Assembly (NCBI RefSeq): GCF_016056295.1
Contig: NZ_JAECZB010000022.1
Location: forward strand, 1 to 64,000
DNA from: Atlanticothrix silvestris CENA357
Lineage (GTDB): Bacteria; Cyanobacteriota; Cyanobacteriia; Cyanobacteriales; Nostocaceae
Reading direction: 5' to 3'
DNA length: 64,000 nt
Each line of letters starts with the position of its first letter. Position 1 is the stretch's first letter. Positions 17,032 through 25,356 of this stretch are shown here, piece by piece. The notes under the pieces were generated by a model. The model searched no databases. It saw nothing but the letters and a program-made list of their open reading frames with translations, and was not told the DNA's origin. The position numbers were made by a program, and so were the translations under genes.

Positions 17032-17066
17032 ACTGACAACTGACAACTGACCACTAACAACTAACA
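17032..17066 (+). repeat. heptanucleotide repeat ACTRACA x 5 abutting a start codon
   Basis: Five heptads (ACTGACA, ACTGACA, ACTGACC, ACTAACA, ACTAACA) end four bases before the ATG at 17071, filling the position where a ribosome-binding site would be. It is the reverse complement type of the array at 22590. Confidence 0.85.
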
Positions 17067-17070
17067 ACCG

Positions 17071-17316
17071 ATGACAAATAACACCTTAGACGATCAAGTT
17101 TTGCAGATACCTTTGAGCGATCGCTGGCGAATCTACCACCGTTTACAAGAGTTGAAAATTTCTTGTTCTTGCCCTGCTGATGGTTCTTTAAGAGTACAGG
17201 TAAATACTTTGTTAGAAGCAGTTCTAATCCGTAGCACTGTTATACAATTTCTGGCTACTCGCCATGAATTACTCGATTGGCTGGAGCGTTGCTGGGATTA
17301 TAGTGCTGAGTGCTAA
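17071..17316 (+). CDS. conserved nif-cluster protein, 81 aa, unknown function
   Basis: A soluble 81-residue protein with IPLSDRWRIYHRLQELKI, then SCSCPADGSLRVQV and a C-terminal helical part ending in WLERCWDYSAEC. Small proteins of this kind sit between nifP and nifV in Anabaena-type clusters; I know of no assigned biochemical role. SCSCPADG is a possible metal or redox site, with two closely spaced cysteines plus one near the C-terminus. It is co-directional with nifP (135-base gap) and with the genes that follow. No Shine-Dalgarno is visible because the heptad repeat runs up to the start codon. Confidence 0.8.
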   Translation: MTNNTLDDQVLQIPLSDRWRIYHRLQELKISCSCPADGSLRVQVNTLLEAVLIRSTVIQFLATRHELLDWLERCWDYSAEC

Positions 17317-17488
17317 ATAAAAAAGTAAATACATTTTCCTGATTTATCCTGCTGACTTTAAGCAAAGCACGATACAGATTTAGTTTACCTGACACATTCT
17401 AAAATTCAAAAAATGAAATTACCAAAATAAATTGGTAATCTCTAGCTTTTAATTTTTTCCTAATCTGAATAAGGTGTACTTCCAAATT

Positions 17489-17686
17489 ATGGTGACTCGT
17501 AATAGCGAGATCAAGTTTATCAACTTTTTACATAATGAACTCGCTCTTTCAAATGCAGATATTTCTGTAGCGCTGCGACACCGTGAGTTTGATAATGGGC
17601 CGTTACCAATGCTTCTGTGGCAATACGGGCTGGTTAATCTAGAACAACTAGAGCAAATTTTGGATTGGCTAGACGATCAACATTAG
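17489..17686 (+). CDS. DUF2949 family protein
   Basis: This 65-residue acidic helical protein matches the DUF2949 pattern: FINFLHNELALSNADISVALRH followed (in two parts) by NGPLPMLLWQYGLV and LEQLEQILDWL. Members are small cyanobacterial proteins of unknown function that can occur near nif genes. I use the ATG at 17489; a GTG five codons earlier is possible. It lies in the nifP-nifV interval on the same strand, suggesting co-expression under nitrogen-fixing conditions, although a 172-base gap precedes it. Confidence 0.85.
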   Translation: MVTRNSEIKFINFLHNELALSNADISVALRHREFDNGPLPMLLWQYGLVNLEQLEQILDWLDDQH

Positions 17687-17749
17687 TAGTACTTCTACTC
17701 GTTTGTAATCTCATCCGAAAAAAACGTTCAATTATATGAGGATACCCCA

Positions 17750-17869
17750 ATGATTTCTAGTTTACTTGCCGGATTTTTTATTTTATTTTCTTTAGGGCTT
17801 GCTAATAGCTACTTTAGCTATCTCCTACTAGAAAAAGTTTTGCCTAGCAAGGGTAAAAGCAATTTCTAA
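17750..17869 (+). CDS. 39-aa single-pass membrane protein in the nif block
   Basis: An ATG with AGGA eight bases upstream opens a 39-codon frame ending at TAA 17867-17869. The product begins MISSLLAGFFILFSLGLA, one hydrophobic helix of about 25 residues. It continues with an aromatic stretch NSYFSYLLLEKV and ends with a basic tail (LPSKGKSNF). Composition and length resemble small subunits of membrane complexes. It matches none of the photosystem or cytochrome small subunits I know by sequence. Its position between the DUF2949 gene and nifV, on the same strand, suggests a nif-linked role. Not verified by homology. Confidence 0.6.
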   Translation: MISSLLAGFFILFSLGLANSYFSYLLLEKVLPSKGKSNF

Positions 17870-18081
17870 ATTATACCTGTTTTTGGTTTGCTGTCATACA
17901 GATGTGAAGTTAGTAGTTGGGTAATATTAAAGAATCATGAAGATGAACTATTAATTGTGTGAGTTTAGAGCATTTACCATTCAGCATTTGTATTAGGCAC
18001 TAACCAATACCAGAAATTGCGGAAAGATCAGCTCACAATCCATAAAGATATTAAGAAAAATTCCTAAGAGGGATATTTCAG

Positions 18082-19215
18082 ATGAATGAAATCTTAATTA
18101 ATGACACTACATTACGTGATGGGGAACAAGCAGCAGGTGTTGCTTTTACCTTTGAGGAGAAATTAGCGATCGCTAAGTTTCTAGATGCCATTGGTGTTCC
18201 CGAATTAGAAGTTGGGATTCCGGCGATGGGACAAGAAGAAATGCGCGCCATCTCTGCAATTGTTGACTTGGGGTTGCAAGCCAAACTACTAGGCTGGAAC
18301 CGTGCTGTCATCTCAGACATCAAGGCTTCAATCGCCTGTGGTCTCAAGCGAGTGCATATTGCTATTCCTGTTTCTGGCATCCAAATCGCCGCTAAATTTC
18401 ATGGTCAGTGGCGGGTAAGTTTGCAAAGACTCAAAGATTGTATCAGCTTCGCTAGCGATCGCGGTCTTTGGGTAGCAGTCGGTGGAGAAGATTCTTCTAG
18501 AGCTGATGAAAACTTCCTCTTGGATGTAGCACTTCATGCTCAAGAATGGGGTGCATCACGATTTCGTTTCTGTGACACTGTAGGGGTTCTTGACCCATTC
18601 AGCACCTACACCAAAGTTAAGCGATTGGTTGCAGCTTTATCAATTCCCCTAGAAATCCACACCCACAATGATTTTGGTTTGGCAACTGCCAATGCCTTAG
18701 CTGGGATGAAAGCTGGAGCTTTTTCTGTAAATACTACAGTTAACGGATTAGGCGAAAGAGCTGGAAATGCCGCTTTAGAAGAAGTGGTCATGTCAGTCAA
18801 ACGCATCTATGGCATTGATTTGGGTATTGATACTCGCCGTTTATTGGAATTGTCGCAATTAGTGGCTTCAGCATCAGGTTCTAAAGTGCCACCTTGGAAA
18901 GCAATTGTTGGTGAAAATACTTTTGCTCACGAGTCTGGCATTCATGCTCACGGCGTACTGCAAAACCCCCTCACTTACGAACCATTTGCACCCGAAGAAG
19001 TAGGTTGGGAACGACGTTTAGTATTGGGTAAACATTCTGGTCGGCATTTAGTTTCTAACATGTTAGAGCAGTACGGTATCTTCCTCAACCCAGAAGAAAC
19101 CCAGTCTGTTTTGGATGCAGTGCGCCAGCAGTCGGTACAGAAAAAACGCAGCCTCACAACCGAAGAACTATTGAATTTGGTCAGTGAACAGAGGTACTCT
19201 CATGCAACGCGATGA
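18082..19215 (+). CDS. nifV: homocitrate synthase
   Basis: NifV condenses acetyl-CoA and 2-oxoglutarate to (R)-homocitrate, the organic ligand of the nitrogenase FeMo-cofactor. The 377-residue product shows the DRE-TIM metallolyase pattern: [16 protein letters not shown] at the start, which holds the metal-binding Asp and catalytic Arg, [20 protein letters not shown] with the two metal His, and [18 protein letters not shown]. The C-terminal [10 protein letters not shown] block is also present. AAGAGGG precedes the ATG. It overlaps nifZ by 14 bases, so translation is probably coupled. Isopropylmalate synthase is the main alternative, but the shorter length and nifZ-nifT neighbours favour NifV. 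Confidence 0.95.
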   Translation: MNEILINDTTLRDGEQAAGVAFTFEEKLAIAKFLDAIGVPELEVGIPAMGQEEMRAISAIVDLGLQAKLLGWNRAVISDIKASIACGLKRVHIAIPVSGIQIAAKFHGQWRVSLQRLKDCISFASDRGLWVAVGGEDSSRADENFLLDVALHAQEWGASRFRFCDTVGVLDPFSTYTKVKRLVAALSIPLEIHTHNDFGLATANALAGMKAGAFSVNTTVNGLGERAGNAALEEVVMSVKRIYGIDLGIDTRRLLELSQLVASASGSKVPPWKAIVGENTFAHESGIHAHGVLQNPLTYEPFAPEEVGWERRLVLGKHSGRHLVSNMLEQYGIFLNPEETQSVLDAVRQQSVQKKRSLTTEELLNLVSEQRYSHATR

Positions 19216-19489
19216 ATTAGAACTGAATTTAGCTCCCGTTTTTGAAATTGGTGAAAAAGTCAGACTTCGCAAACTGATTAAGAACGATGGTACATTTCCC
19301 GGCAAAGAAGTTGGGGCCGTTTTAGCGAACAAGGGAGATATTGGCTACATAGCAAGTATAGGCACATATCTACAAAGTTCCTATATCTATGCTGTGCATT
19401 TTTTAGAAACAGGGTTCGTCGTTGGTTGTCAAAAAAAAGAACTAGAATCGGTTGAGGAAACGCATGAAAGTAATGTTACGGATGAATGA
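19202..19489 (+). CDS. nifZ: NifZ, nitrogenase P-cluster assembly factor
   Basis: NifZ assists formation of the second P-cluster of the MoFe protein. The 95-residue product has the family core: [19 protein letters not shown], an SH3-like strand set [16 protein letters not shown] and the [18 protein letters not shown] ending. I take the ATG at 19202 inside the end of nifV, preceded by GAGG; the frame is also open a few codons upstream. It overlaps nifT by 26 bases, so nifV-nifZ-nifT appear to be one tightly packed transcript. Confidence 0.93.
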   Translation: MQRDELELNLAPVFEIGEKVRLRKLIKNDGTFPGKEVGAVLANKGDIGYIASIGTYLQSSYIYAVHFLETGFVVGCQKKELESVEETHESNVTDE

Positions 19490-19667
19490 TGCTGGTACTT
19501 TAGTTGTCTATGTTGCCAAAAAAGACCTAGAAGAAGAAGTAGTTAAACAAACAGACGGCAACGATGGAAAGATTCTCACTTTAGCAAATGGCTGGGAATT
19601 AGAATTTCGTGAGTTACCTGAACCAGGAAATTTACCTCAAACTGTAGAAGCTAAACGTCTTGCATAG
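19464..19667 (+). CDS. nifT: NifT/FixU family protein
   Basis: A 67-residue protein of the NifT/FixU family, always found with nif genes; its role is not established and mutants often have no strong phenotype. The sequence begins [20 protein letters not shown], followed by EEEVV and a C-terminal LANGWELEFRELP, matching the family over its full length. The start is fixed by GAGGAAACGC just upstream, inside the end of nifZ. Confidence 0.93.
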   Translation: MKVMLRMNDAGTLVVYVAKKDLEEEVVKQTDGNDGKILTLANGWELEFRELPEPGNLPQTVEAKRLA

Positions 19668-19799
19668 TATTTGTAATTCGTAATTTAGAAAGTCAGATGT
19701 AATGTTGGCCTCCAAGCAGAGCATCTGTAGCTTTCTTTTAGAGAGTTAGTATTATGAGTTTTTTTCTAAATCTTCACTGTTCAAAATCTACAATTAAAC

Positions 19800-20354
19800 A
19801 TGGGTGACAAATATCTGACTTTATCGGAGTTGAATCTTCAGGGACAGTTTTTAGGTTTTATTGGTGATAAACCAGGTAAATCTAAATACTTGCAATTGGC
19901 GATTTCATCTGGAAAGGTGCAAGTTAAACTGCCTAAAGAGTTGCGTCGGTCACTAAGTGTATCTTTAGTGCCTGGTGAACCAATTAGTATTTGTGGTATT
20001 AGTAAGTTAAACTCACATACAGGTGAAATAAAACTTAAAGCTTATCGAGTCACACCAGTTGCTACGTGCCCAAGTCAAGATTTATCAACTCAACCCCAAG
20101 CCCGGATTATGGTGTGTCAAAAGTCTGGTTGCTTAAAGCGGGGCGGTAAAGGGTTTTTGTCAGAATTAGAAAAAACTTTGTGCGATCGCGGTCTGTTAGA
20201 CAAAGTTACAATTGAAGAAACTGGTTGCCAAAAACGTTGCAGCAGCGCTCCTAACTGTGTACTACAAGTGGGTAAAAAGAAATACAAGAAAATTCGTCCA
20301 GAGGCGATCGCCTCGCTGTTAGAAAATCATTTCAATAATTTAGGTATTGACTAA
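19800..20354 (+). CDS. [2Fe-2S] ferredoxin-domain protein with N-terminal OB-like domain
   Basis: The 184-residue product has two parts. Residues 1-90 are a beta-rich region (LNLQGQFLGFIGDKPGKSKY ... ISICGISKLNSHTGEIKLKA) that looks like an OB-fold domain. Residues 100-184 form a thioredoxin-like ferredoxin domain with CQKSGC (C-x4-C) and TGCQKRCSSAPN (C-x3-C) as cluster ligands, followed by the strand VLQVGKKKYKKI. It lies 132 bases after nifT on the same strand and probably belongs to the nif block as an electron carrier or Fe-S sensor. The combination of domains is known in cyanobacteria, without a defined function that I can cite. Confidence 0.8.
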   Translation: MGDKYLTLSELNLQGQFLGFIGDKPGKSKYLQLAISSGKVQVKLPKELRRSLSVSLVPGEPISICGISKLNSHTGEIKLKAYRVTPVATCPSQDLSTQPQARIMVCQKSGCLKRGGKGFLSELEKTLCDRGLLDKVTIEETGCQKRCSSAPNCVLQVGKKKYKKIRPEAIASLLENHFNNLGID

Positions 20355-20436
20355 GTCAAACAAATTTGCGTTCCGCGATCGTAGGACAGGTTTTTACTTG
20401 CCCTACTTTTCATATTTTTATCGCCCAAATTTTCAA

Positions 20437-21291
20437 TTACTCAAATACTACTGTTCGATTTCCATACACCAAAACCCGATTTTGTAAGTGTAAACGCACT
20501 GCTCTAGCTAACACAACTCGCTCTAAATCTTTACCCTTTCTAATCAAATCATCAACTTCATCGCGGTGGCTAACTCGCACCACATCTTGTTCAATAATCG
20601 GGCCGGCATCTAAATCAGCAGTGGCATAATGAGCCGTTGCACCAATAATTTTTACACCACGTTCAGATGCTCGGTGATAAGGATTTGCACCTACAAAGGC
20701 TGGTAAAAATGAGTGATGAATATTAATAATACGCGGAAATTTAGCAATAAAATCTGCACTAACAATTTGCATATACTTTGCTAAAACAACCAAATCAATT
20801 TTGTACTGTTGCAATAATTCTAATTGTTGGGCTTCTTGCTCGGCTTTATGATCTTTAGTAATAGGAATATGGTGGTAGTCAATTCCAAATTGTTCTACTA
20901 CTTCTTTTAAATGAGGATGGTTGCTGATAATTAGAGGAATTTCAGCGGCAAACTCTTGAGCGCGTTGTCGCCAAATCAAGTCAAACAGACAATGGTCTTG
21001 CCGACTTACCCAAATAGCAATGCGTGATACAGTATCGGAAAAGTGCAGTTCCCATTTAGCACCCAAAGGTTGGGCAATGGCATTAAATGCAGGTGCAATA
21101 AACTCTCGCGGTAAATTGAAGCCGTCTAACTGCCATTCAATACGGGTGAGAAATAATTCAGCAGCAAAGTCTGTATGTTGATCTGCATGGATAATATTAC
21201 CGCCATTAGCATAGATAAAATTGGCAATTTTCGCTACTAATCCCCGTTGGTCGGGACAGGAAATTAGCAAAGTTGCGGTAGGATTGGTCAT
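20437..21291 (-). CDS. purU: formyltetrahydrofolate deformylase
   Basis: PurU hydrolyses 10-formyltetrahydrofolate to formate and tetrahydrofolate, balancing one-carbon pools. The 284-residue protein has an N-terminal ACT domain (TATLLISCPDQRGLVAKIANF, split here as TATLLISCPD and QRGLVAKIAN). A formyltransferase-fold catalytic domain follows, with INIHHSFLPAFVGANPYHRA and GATAHYATADLDAGPII, which carry the conserved catalytic His and Asp residues. Length matches the family. It is convergent with the [2Fe-2S] gene, 82 bases apart, and stands alone. Confidence 0.95.
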   Translation of the reverse strand: MTNPTATLLISCPDQRGLVAKIANFIYANGGNIIHADQHTDFAAELFLTRIEWQLDGFNLPREFIAPAFNAIAQPLGAKWELHFSDTVSRIAIWVSRQDHCLFDLIWRQRAQEFAAEIPLIISNHPHLKEVVEQFGIDYHHIPITKDHKAEQEAQQLELLQQYKIDLVVLAKYMQIVSADFIAKFPRIINIHHSFLPAFVGANPYHRASERGVKIIGATAHYATADLDAGPIIEQDVVRVSHRDEVDDLIRKGKDLERVVLARAVRLHLQNRVLVYGNRTVVFE

Positions 21292-21598
21292 GTTAATGCT
21301 GAAAACTAGCTCTATTGTTAAAGACAGCTATTAATTAAGATTCTTAATAAAGTTTTCTCAGATTGGCCTAAATACCAGTTTGAACAACAATAATCAATAT
21401 TTGACATCCTATGGATGAAAGTGAAATCTATTTTACTGATATTTCTTTTAAGCCAACGTTAATTTTATTAATATAAAACATTACATTGTCGAAGTAACAT
21501 ATAAAGTAAAATTTGTCTATCCTGACGTAAAGTTAGATTTTTTAGAAAAATTAAATTCCTTCACTTAGCTTAATTGATAAATAATTTATGTAAACGTT
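21292..21598. other. AT-rich divergent intergenic region
   Basis: About 300 bp between purU and a small membrane protein. It is AT-rich and should hold both promoters. I could not pick out a convincing -10/-35 pair, repeat or RNA. Confidence 0.35.
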
Positions 21599-21871
21599 AT
21601 GTTACATTTATTTCTCCTTTCTTTAGTAGTAATGGTCTACCTAGTGATGGGTTACTATTTATTTAATGAATGGTTGTTTTTCTTTTTACAAGATGAGGAA
21701 ATGAGTTTAGAGCAACGCTCTTTTTCTCGGATAATTTTGGTCGTAATGACTATCTTTTGGCCAATAGTAGTCCCATTCGCCTACCTGGAACTATTAAAGT
21801 TTCATAAAAAACACAAGAAAGATATTGATCTATTAATCAATCAAGCAGATGGTAGAATTACTGACGATTGA
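21599..21871 (+). CDS. two-helix membrane protein, unknown function (90 aa)
   Basis: A 90-residue protein with an N-terminal helix (LHLFLLSLVVMVYLVMGYYL), an acidic loop QDEEMSLEQRSFSR, a second helix IILVVMTIFWPIVVPFAYLE, and a basic/acidic cytoplasmic tail KFHKKHKKDIDLLINQADG. This topology is found in several conserved cyanobacterial small proteins of unknown role. It is flanked by AT-rich DNA and has no obvious operon partner. A ribosome-binding site is not evident. Codon use looks like that of neighbouring genes. Confidence 0.7.
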   Translation: MLHLFLLSLVVMVYLVMGYYLFNEWLFFFLQDEEMSLEQRSFSRIILVVMTIFWPIVVPFAYLELLKFHKKHKKDIDLLINQADGRITDD

Positions 21872-21957
21872 TATAAAATAGATAATTATCTACTAATTTA
21901 TTAATCATTTATTTTTTACTATTAGCAATTTTTAATTCCTAAACATGTATATCTGGA

Positions 21958-22581
21958 TTATTTTTGATTTTCTGGAGTCGGTTGAGGAAGGCTAAGCGAG
22001 GGCAGTTTATTACTATTATCGACAGGCTGTTTCCATTCTGATAACTCCCGATTCACTGCATTGTTAAAATCTGTCGAGACTAACAACAAATTGACGTTTT
22101 CATTTGGTTGAGTATCTGAATCGGCTTGAGCGTATAAAAAACGGTTATTGAAGTCAGATTTACCTAAAATTAACTGATGGTTTTTTTGATTCTTTAGGTT
22201 AATATCAATAGTTGCTAAGGGTTGATCTAAATTAAATTCTCCTAGTTGATTGGCTGGGATTGATAAAGTGCGATCGCTCTTGCCTTCGACCAATAAATCC
22301 ATCAAATAAGAAACAATAGCATCATTTGCTGGCTCTGATACTGGAGATTTCAGCAGCCACTTGGGGCTATTAGACTGACTATTACGTTCTATATCGATAG
22401 TCATATCTTTAGTTTTGACTGTTAAAGATTGCACATCATCAGCAGTAAAAGAGAAAATTTGCTGTTTTTGATCCTTTACTTCTTGGCGCTGAGTTGCACC
22501 TTGAATTTCGTAGAAGTAGACAAAACCACCCAAACCCAGCGCTAGCAATATCAAAATTAGAGTAGTTCGTGGAAATTTCAT
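21958..22581 (-). CDS. DUF4340 domain protein (accessory to Gld-type ABC system)
   Basis: The 207-residue protein has an N-terminal membrane anchor (TTLILILLALGLGGFVYFYE) and an extracytoplasmic DUF4340 domain with SFTADDVQSLTVK, WLLKSPVSEPAND, LGEFNLDQPLATIDINLK and the final GKSDFNNRFLYAQ-type strands. DUF4340 proteins accompany GldG-type ABC exporters. It is the last gene of a minus-strand series: ATPase (25357), permease (24544), GldG-like (22662), DUF4340. The gap to the GldG-like gene is 80 bases and is filled by a heptad repeat. Its specific job is unknown. Confidence 0.82.
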   Translation of the reverse strand: MKFPRTTLILILLALGLGGFVYFYEIQGATQRQEVKDQKQQIFSFTADDVQSLTVKTKDMTIDIERNSQSNSPKWLLKSPVSEPANDAIVSYLMDLLVEGKSDRTLSIPANQLGEFNLDQPLATIDINLKNQKNHQLILGKSDFNNRFLYAQADSDTQPNENVNLLLVSTDFNNAVNRELSEWKQPVDNSNKLPSLSLPQPTPENQK

Positions 22582-22589
22582 TTTTTGGT

Positions 22590-22631
22590 TAGTGGTCAGT
22601 GGTCAGTTGTTAGTGGTCAGTTGTCAGTGGT
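22590..22631 (-). repeat. heptanucleotide repeat YAGTKGT x 6
   Basis: Six contiguous heptads (TAGTGGT, CAGTGGT, CAGTTGT, TAGTGGT, CAGTTGT, CAGTGGT) fill most of the 80-base gap between the GldG-like and DUF4340 genes. Reverse complements of these units form the array at 17032. Confidence 0.85.
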
Positions 22632-22661
22632 AAATAGTTCCGTTTGATCCTCTGCTTTTTC

Positions 22662-24383
22662 TTAACGTCTTCGCCACCAAATAACGGCCGCAGTTACAAA
22701 CCCTATTAAGGGTAAAATTAAGAGAGACGACAAGGTTAAAAGACTTGCTTGGACGTTTGTCAAATTTATCCGACGGTTATTTGGTTCTTTGGGGCGAATC
22801 GAAAGGGGTTGCTGATCTTGTTGACTCAACCAAGTCACGGAGTTGAGGAAAACATCTCCGTTGAGTTGCTGTTGAAACAAGCCATTAGTGGCAAAATCAG
22901 AATTTCCTAAGACTACTAACCGCGCTTCGGTAGCAGGTTGTTCAGATTTTTTTTCAGTTGAGGGAGTAGCTGCAATACTGGGAGTAGGATTAGGCTGACC
23001 TTCGGTTGTCGGTGATGGGGTTGGTGCAGCACTGGGAGTAGGACTCGCTTGACCTTCGGTTGTCGGTGACGGTAGCGGTGAAGCAGTGGGCGAAGCTTGG
23101 GAAGTGGGGCTAGATTGAGCTTTAGCTGGTAGTTTTTTATGCAAAGCAACGCCTAAAGTTAGAGGCCCTTTGAGGTCTTTATCAGGATTAAACTCTAATT
23201 TTTCGTTTTGCAGGTCACTTTCAGCCCAGCTGTTGGGATAGGGTTTCGTTCGCAGCAAAGGAGTAGCTTCAATGCCAGCCACCGGAGTAATTTCTAAAGG
23301 TCTTGCTAACCGATAAAAAGAAATACCCTGACCAAAATCTTTAGTAATTGGGTGTTGCCCGTACTCTGTGATGATGGGAGCAGCGGGGCCTAGCCCTACG
23401 CCAGCGCCAGAGACATCCACGGCTAAACGATTATCTAAACGAACTCCCCACTCTTGTAATAAACTGTTCAAGTTGGGGTCAGTGTTCGGATCAATCATTA
23501 GCAGTAGATTACCACCACCATTGAGATAATTTTGCAAGGCTTTAACTTCGGCATCAAAAAGTTCTCGTTTGGGGCCAGCTACTACCACCACAGCAGCATC
23601 TTCAGGAACTTTGGGATTTTCTGTTAAATTCAGGGGTGATGTAGTGTAATTTTTATCGCTTAAACCCTGAGCAGCTTGTGATATTCCACCTTCACCTGTG
23701 GAAATGGGATGTTCGCCGTGACCTTGAAGAAAATAAACTTGTGCAGTGGTTGAAGTGGTAGTTTGTTGCAGGCGATTTGTTAATCTGACTTCCGACAGGC
23801 GTTCATTTTCATTTACTGTTTGTACTAATTGACGTTTATCTCCAGATTCTAGGTAAACTTCGCCATAATCTTTAACACCAAATTTTTCTGCTAATCCTGG
23901 TCTAACTTGCGGATCAACATATTCAAACTGAAAATTAGAACTTTGTCGTTGGTAATTTTCTAGCAATTCCCGATCTTGAGAATTACGATTCACATCAAAT
24001 ATCCATATTTTTACAGGCTGTTGTAAGCCACGTACCAATTCCCGTGATTGGGGAGCAAGGGTAAATAACTGAGTTTCTGTTAAGTCTGCTCGTAAATGGT
24101 AGCGAGTACCCAAAAAATTAATTAATCCTAAAATTACTAATACAGCCAAAATGGCAACCAGGGCATTAGTACCAGCTTGAGTAGAACGACTTTTCCACCA
24201 GTTACTTTTTTGGCTTTGCCACAATACCCACAACCCGCTGACGACAATTCCCGCAATCAAAAATGCTAAGGAGATTGCTCCCCAGTTTCCAGAAACTAAA
24301 CCAGATGTTAAGCCCACAACAAATAGGAATGGGCCAAATAAAAATAAATATTGCCAAATTTTCTTTCTTTTGATGGTCTTCAT
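22662..24383 (-). CDS. GldG-family ABC transport auxiliary protein
   Basis: This 573-residue protein resembles GldG, the extracytoplasmic partner of GldA/GldF-type ABC transporters. It has two N-terminal membrane helices (about residues 10-55), a third near residue 75-95 (ALVAILAVLVILGLINFLG), and a large periplasmic region with the DUF4350/GldG-type pattern PVKIWIFDVNRNSQD, QVYFLQGHGEHP and GGNLLLMIDPNTDP. A final membrane helix (LLTLSSLLILPLIGFVTAAV) and an RRR tail close the protein. Between residues about 420 and 490 there is a Pro/Ser/Thr-rich linker built from an 18-residue repeat. It lies between the permease and DUF4340 genes. The cargo is unknown; in Bacteroidetes the system serves gliding. 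Confidence 0.85.
   Translation of the reverse strand: MKTIKRKKIWQYLFLFGPFLFVVGLTSGLVSGNWGAISLAFLIAGIVVSGLWVLWQSQKSNWWKSRSTQAGTNALVAILAVLVILGLINFLGTRYHLRADLTETQLFTLAPQSRELVRGLQQPVKIWIFDVNRNSQDRELLENYQRQSSNFQFEYVDPQVRPGLAEKFGVKDYGEVYLESGDKRQLVQTVNENERLSEVRLTNRLQQTTTSTTAQVYFLQGHGEHPISTGEGGISQAAQGLSDKNYTTSPLNLTENPKVPEDAAVVVVAGPKRELFDAEVKALQNYLNGGGNLLLMIDPNTDPNLNSLLQEWGVRLDNRLAVDVSGAGVGLGPAAPIITEYGQHPITKDFGQGISFYRLARPLEITPVAGIEATPLLRTKPYPNSWAESDLQNEKLEFNPDKDLKGPLTLGVALHKKLPAKAQSSPTSQASPTASPLPSPTTEGQASPTPSAAPTPSPTTEGQPNPTPSIAATPSTEKKSEQPATEARLVVLGNSDFATNGLFQQQLNGDVFLNSVTWLSQQDQQPLSIRPKEPNNRRINLTNVQASLLTLSSLLILPLIGFVTAAVIWWRRR
22977..23084 (-). repeat. 54-bp in-frame tandem duplication in the GldG-like linker
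   Basis: Bases 22977-23030 and 23031-23084 are two nearly identical 54-bp units (both begin ACTGGGAGTAGGA). They encode 18-residue PSPTTEG / SPTPSAA-type segments. The exact multiple of three keeps the frame and lengthens the flexible linker. Confidence 0.8.
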
Positions 24384-24427
24384 GTTATTTAGTCAATAGT
24401 CAAAAATGTAAAATTGTAGTAATTGAT

Positions 24428-24528
24428 TTCGTAGTAAGGGCTTTAGCCCTTTTTTGTAAAGCCTTGCGGGCATGGCTACGCTTAGTGTGTAACGTCTCTT
24501 AAGAGAGGACTAAAGTCCTCACTACGAA
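24428..24528. mobile_element. 101-bp MITE-like element with terminal inverted repeats
   Basis: The element begins TTCGTAGTAAGGGCTTTAGC and its reverse complement from the other end begins TTCGTAGTGAGGACTTTAGT, giving about 23-base terminal inverted repeats with three mismatches. Each terminus also contains its own small palindrome (GGGCTTTAGCCC and AGGACTAAAGTCCT). It has no coding capacity and sits between the permease and GldG-like genes of an otherwise continuous operon. Confidence 0.65.
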
Positions 24529-24543
24529 CTTTTCTTTTAATGA

Positions 24544-25356
24544 CTACTGACGTTGAAAGCGTAGTGCATCTATTGACTGGGCTGTGAGAAAGATGCCCAA
24601 AAAAATGTAAGTGGCAAATAAAACTAAGGCACTGGTATCAAAAATCCCTTGAATGAGGGTATTGTAATGTTTCAGTAATGAGAAATGACCTAAAGTTTCT
24701 CCTATCGGGCCACCAATACCTTTAGCGATTAAATCAACAAATAACAGTAATAAAACTAAGGCGAAGGTCAGGACAGCCGACAAAATTGTACTGTCTGTTA
24801 AAGAAGAAATAAACATTCCTAAAGATAAAATTGCTGCTGCTAGCAAAATTAGTCCAAAGTTACCTAGTAAAGCAATAGAGGGTGACATTGGTGGATTTGA
24901 ACCGCTAATCGCGATCGCTTGAAATATTAGCAAGGGCAAAATCATTGTGGTAAAGAATGTTAGCACTCCTAATAATTTCCCGATAGCTACTGCCCAGTTA
25001 GTGACTGGTGAGGTGGCTAAAAGTTCCAATGTGCCGCGCTTGCGTTCTTCGGCATACAATCCCATTGAGAGAATAGGCAAGATAAACAACAATAGCCAAC
25101 CCATCCGATCCAAAAATGCCCGAATAAATTCGTAGGGAACATCTATTGGTGGTACAGGCACTCCTAGCTGTTGTCCTTGTACATCTATGGCTGCAACTGC
25201 TGCCAAAATCCCATCTGGCCCCAGCAAAATCATCACAAAGAATAAGCCGGCAATGAACCAAAACACGCCAGCGATCGCATAAGCTAGAGGCGATATAAAA
25301 TAGCTCTGTAATTCTCGGCGATAAATGGCAATAATATTGCTCAGTACTATACCCAT
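24544..25356 (-). CDS. ABC-2 type transporter permease (GldF-like)
   Basis: The 270-residue integral membrane protein has about six helices: near residues 17-45 (ISPLAYAIAGVFWFIAGLFF), 85-110, 130-155 (LLGVLTFFTTMILPLLIF), 165-190, 195-215 and 240-262. A YAEERKRGTLELLATSPV block is typical of ABC-2 permeases of the NatB/GldF/NosY kind. Its stop-to-start arrangement with the ATPase gene leaves no gap: the ATPase stop codon directly precedes this start. It is the membrane channel for the ATPase and works with the GldG-like and DUF4340 proteins. Confidence 0.9.
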   Translation of the reverse strand: MGIVLSNIIAIYRRELQSYFISPLAYAIAGVFWFIAGLFFVMILLGPDGILAAVAAIDVQGQQLGVPVPPIDVPYEFIRAFLDRMGWLLLFILPILSMGLYAEERKRGTLELLATSPVTNWAVAIGKLLGVLTFFTTMILPLLIFQAIAISGSNPPMSPSIALLGNFGLILLAAAILSLGMFISSLTDSTILSAVLTFALVLLLLFVDLIAKGIGGPIGETLGHFSLLKHYNTLIQGIFDTSALVLFATYIFLGIFLTAQSIDALRFQRQ

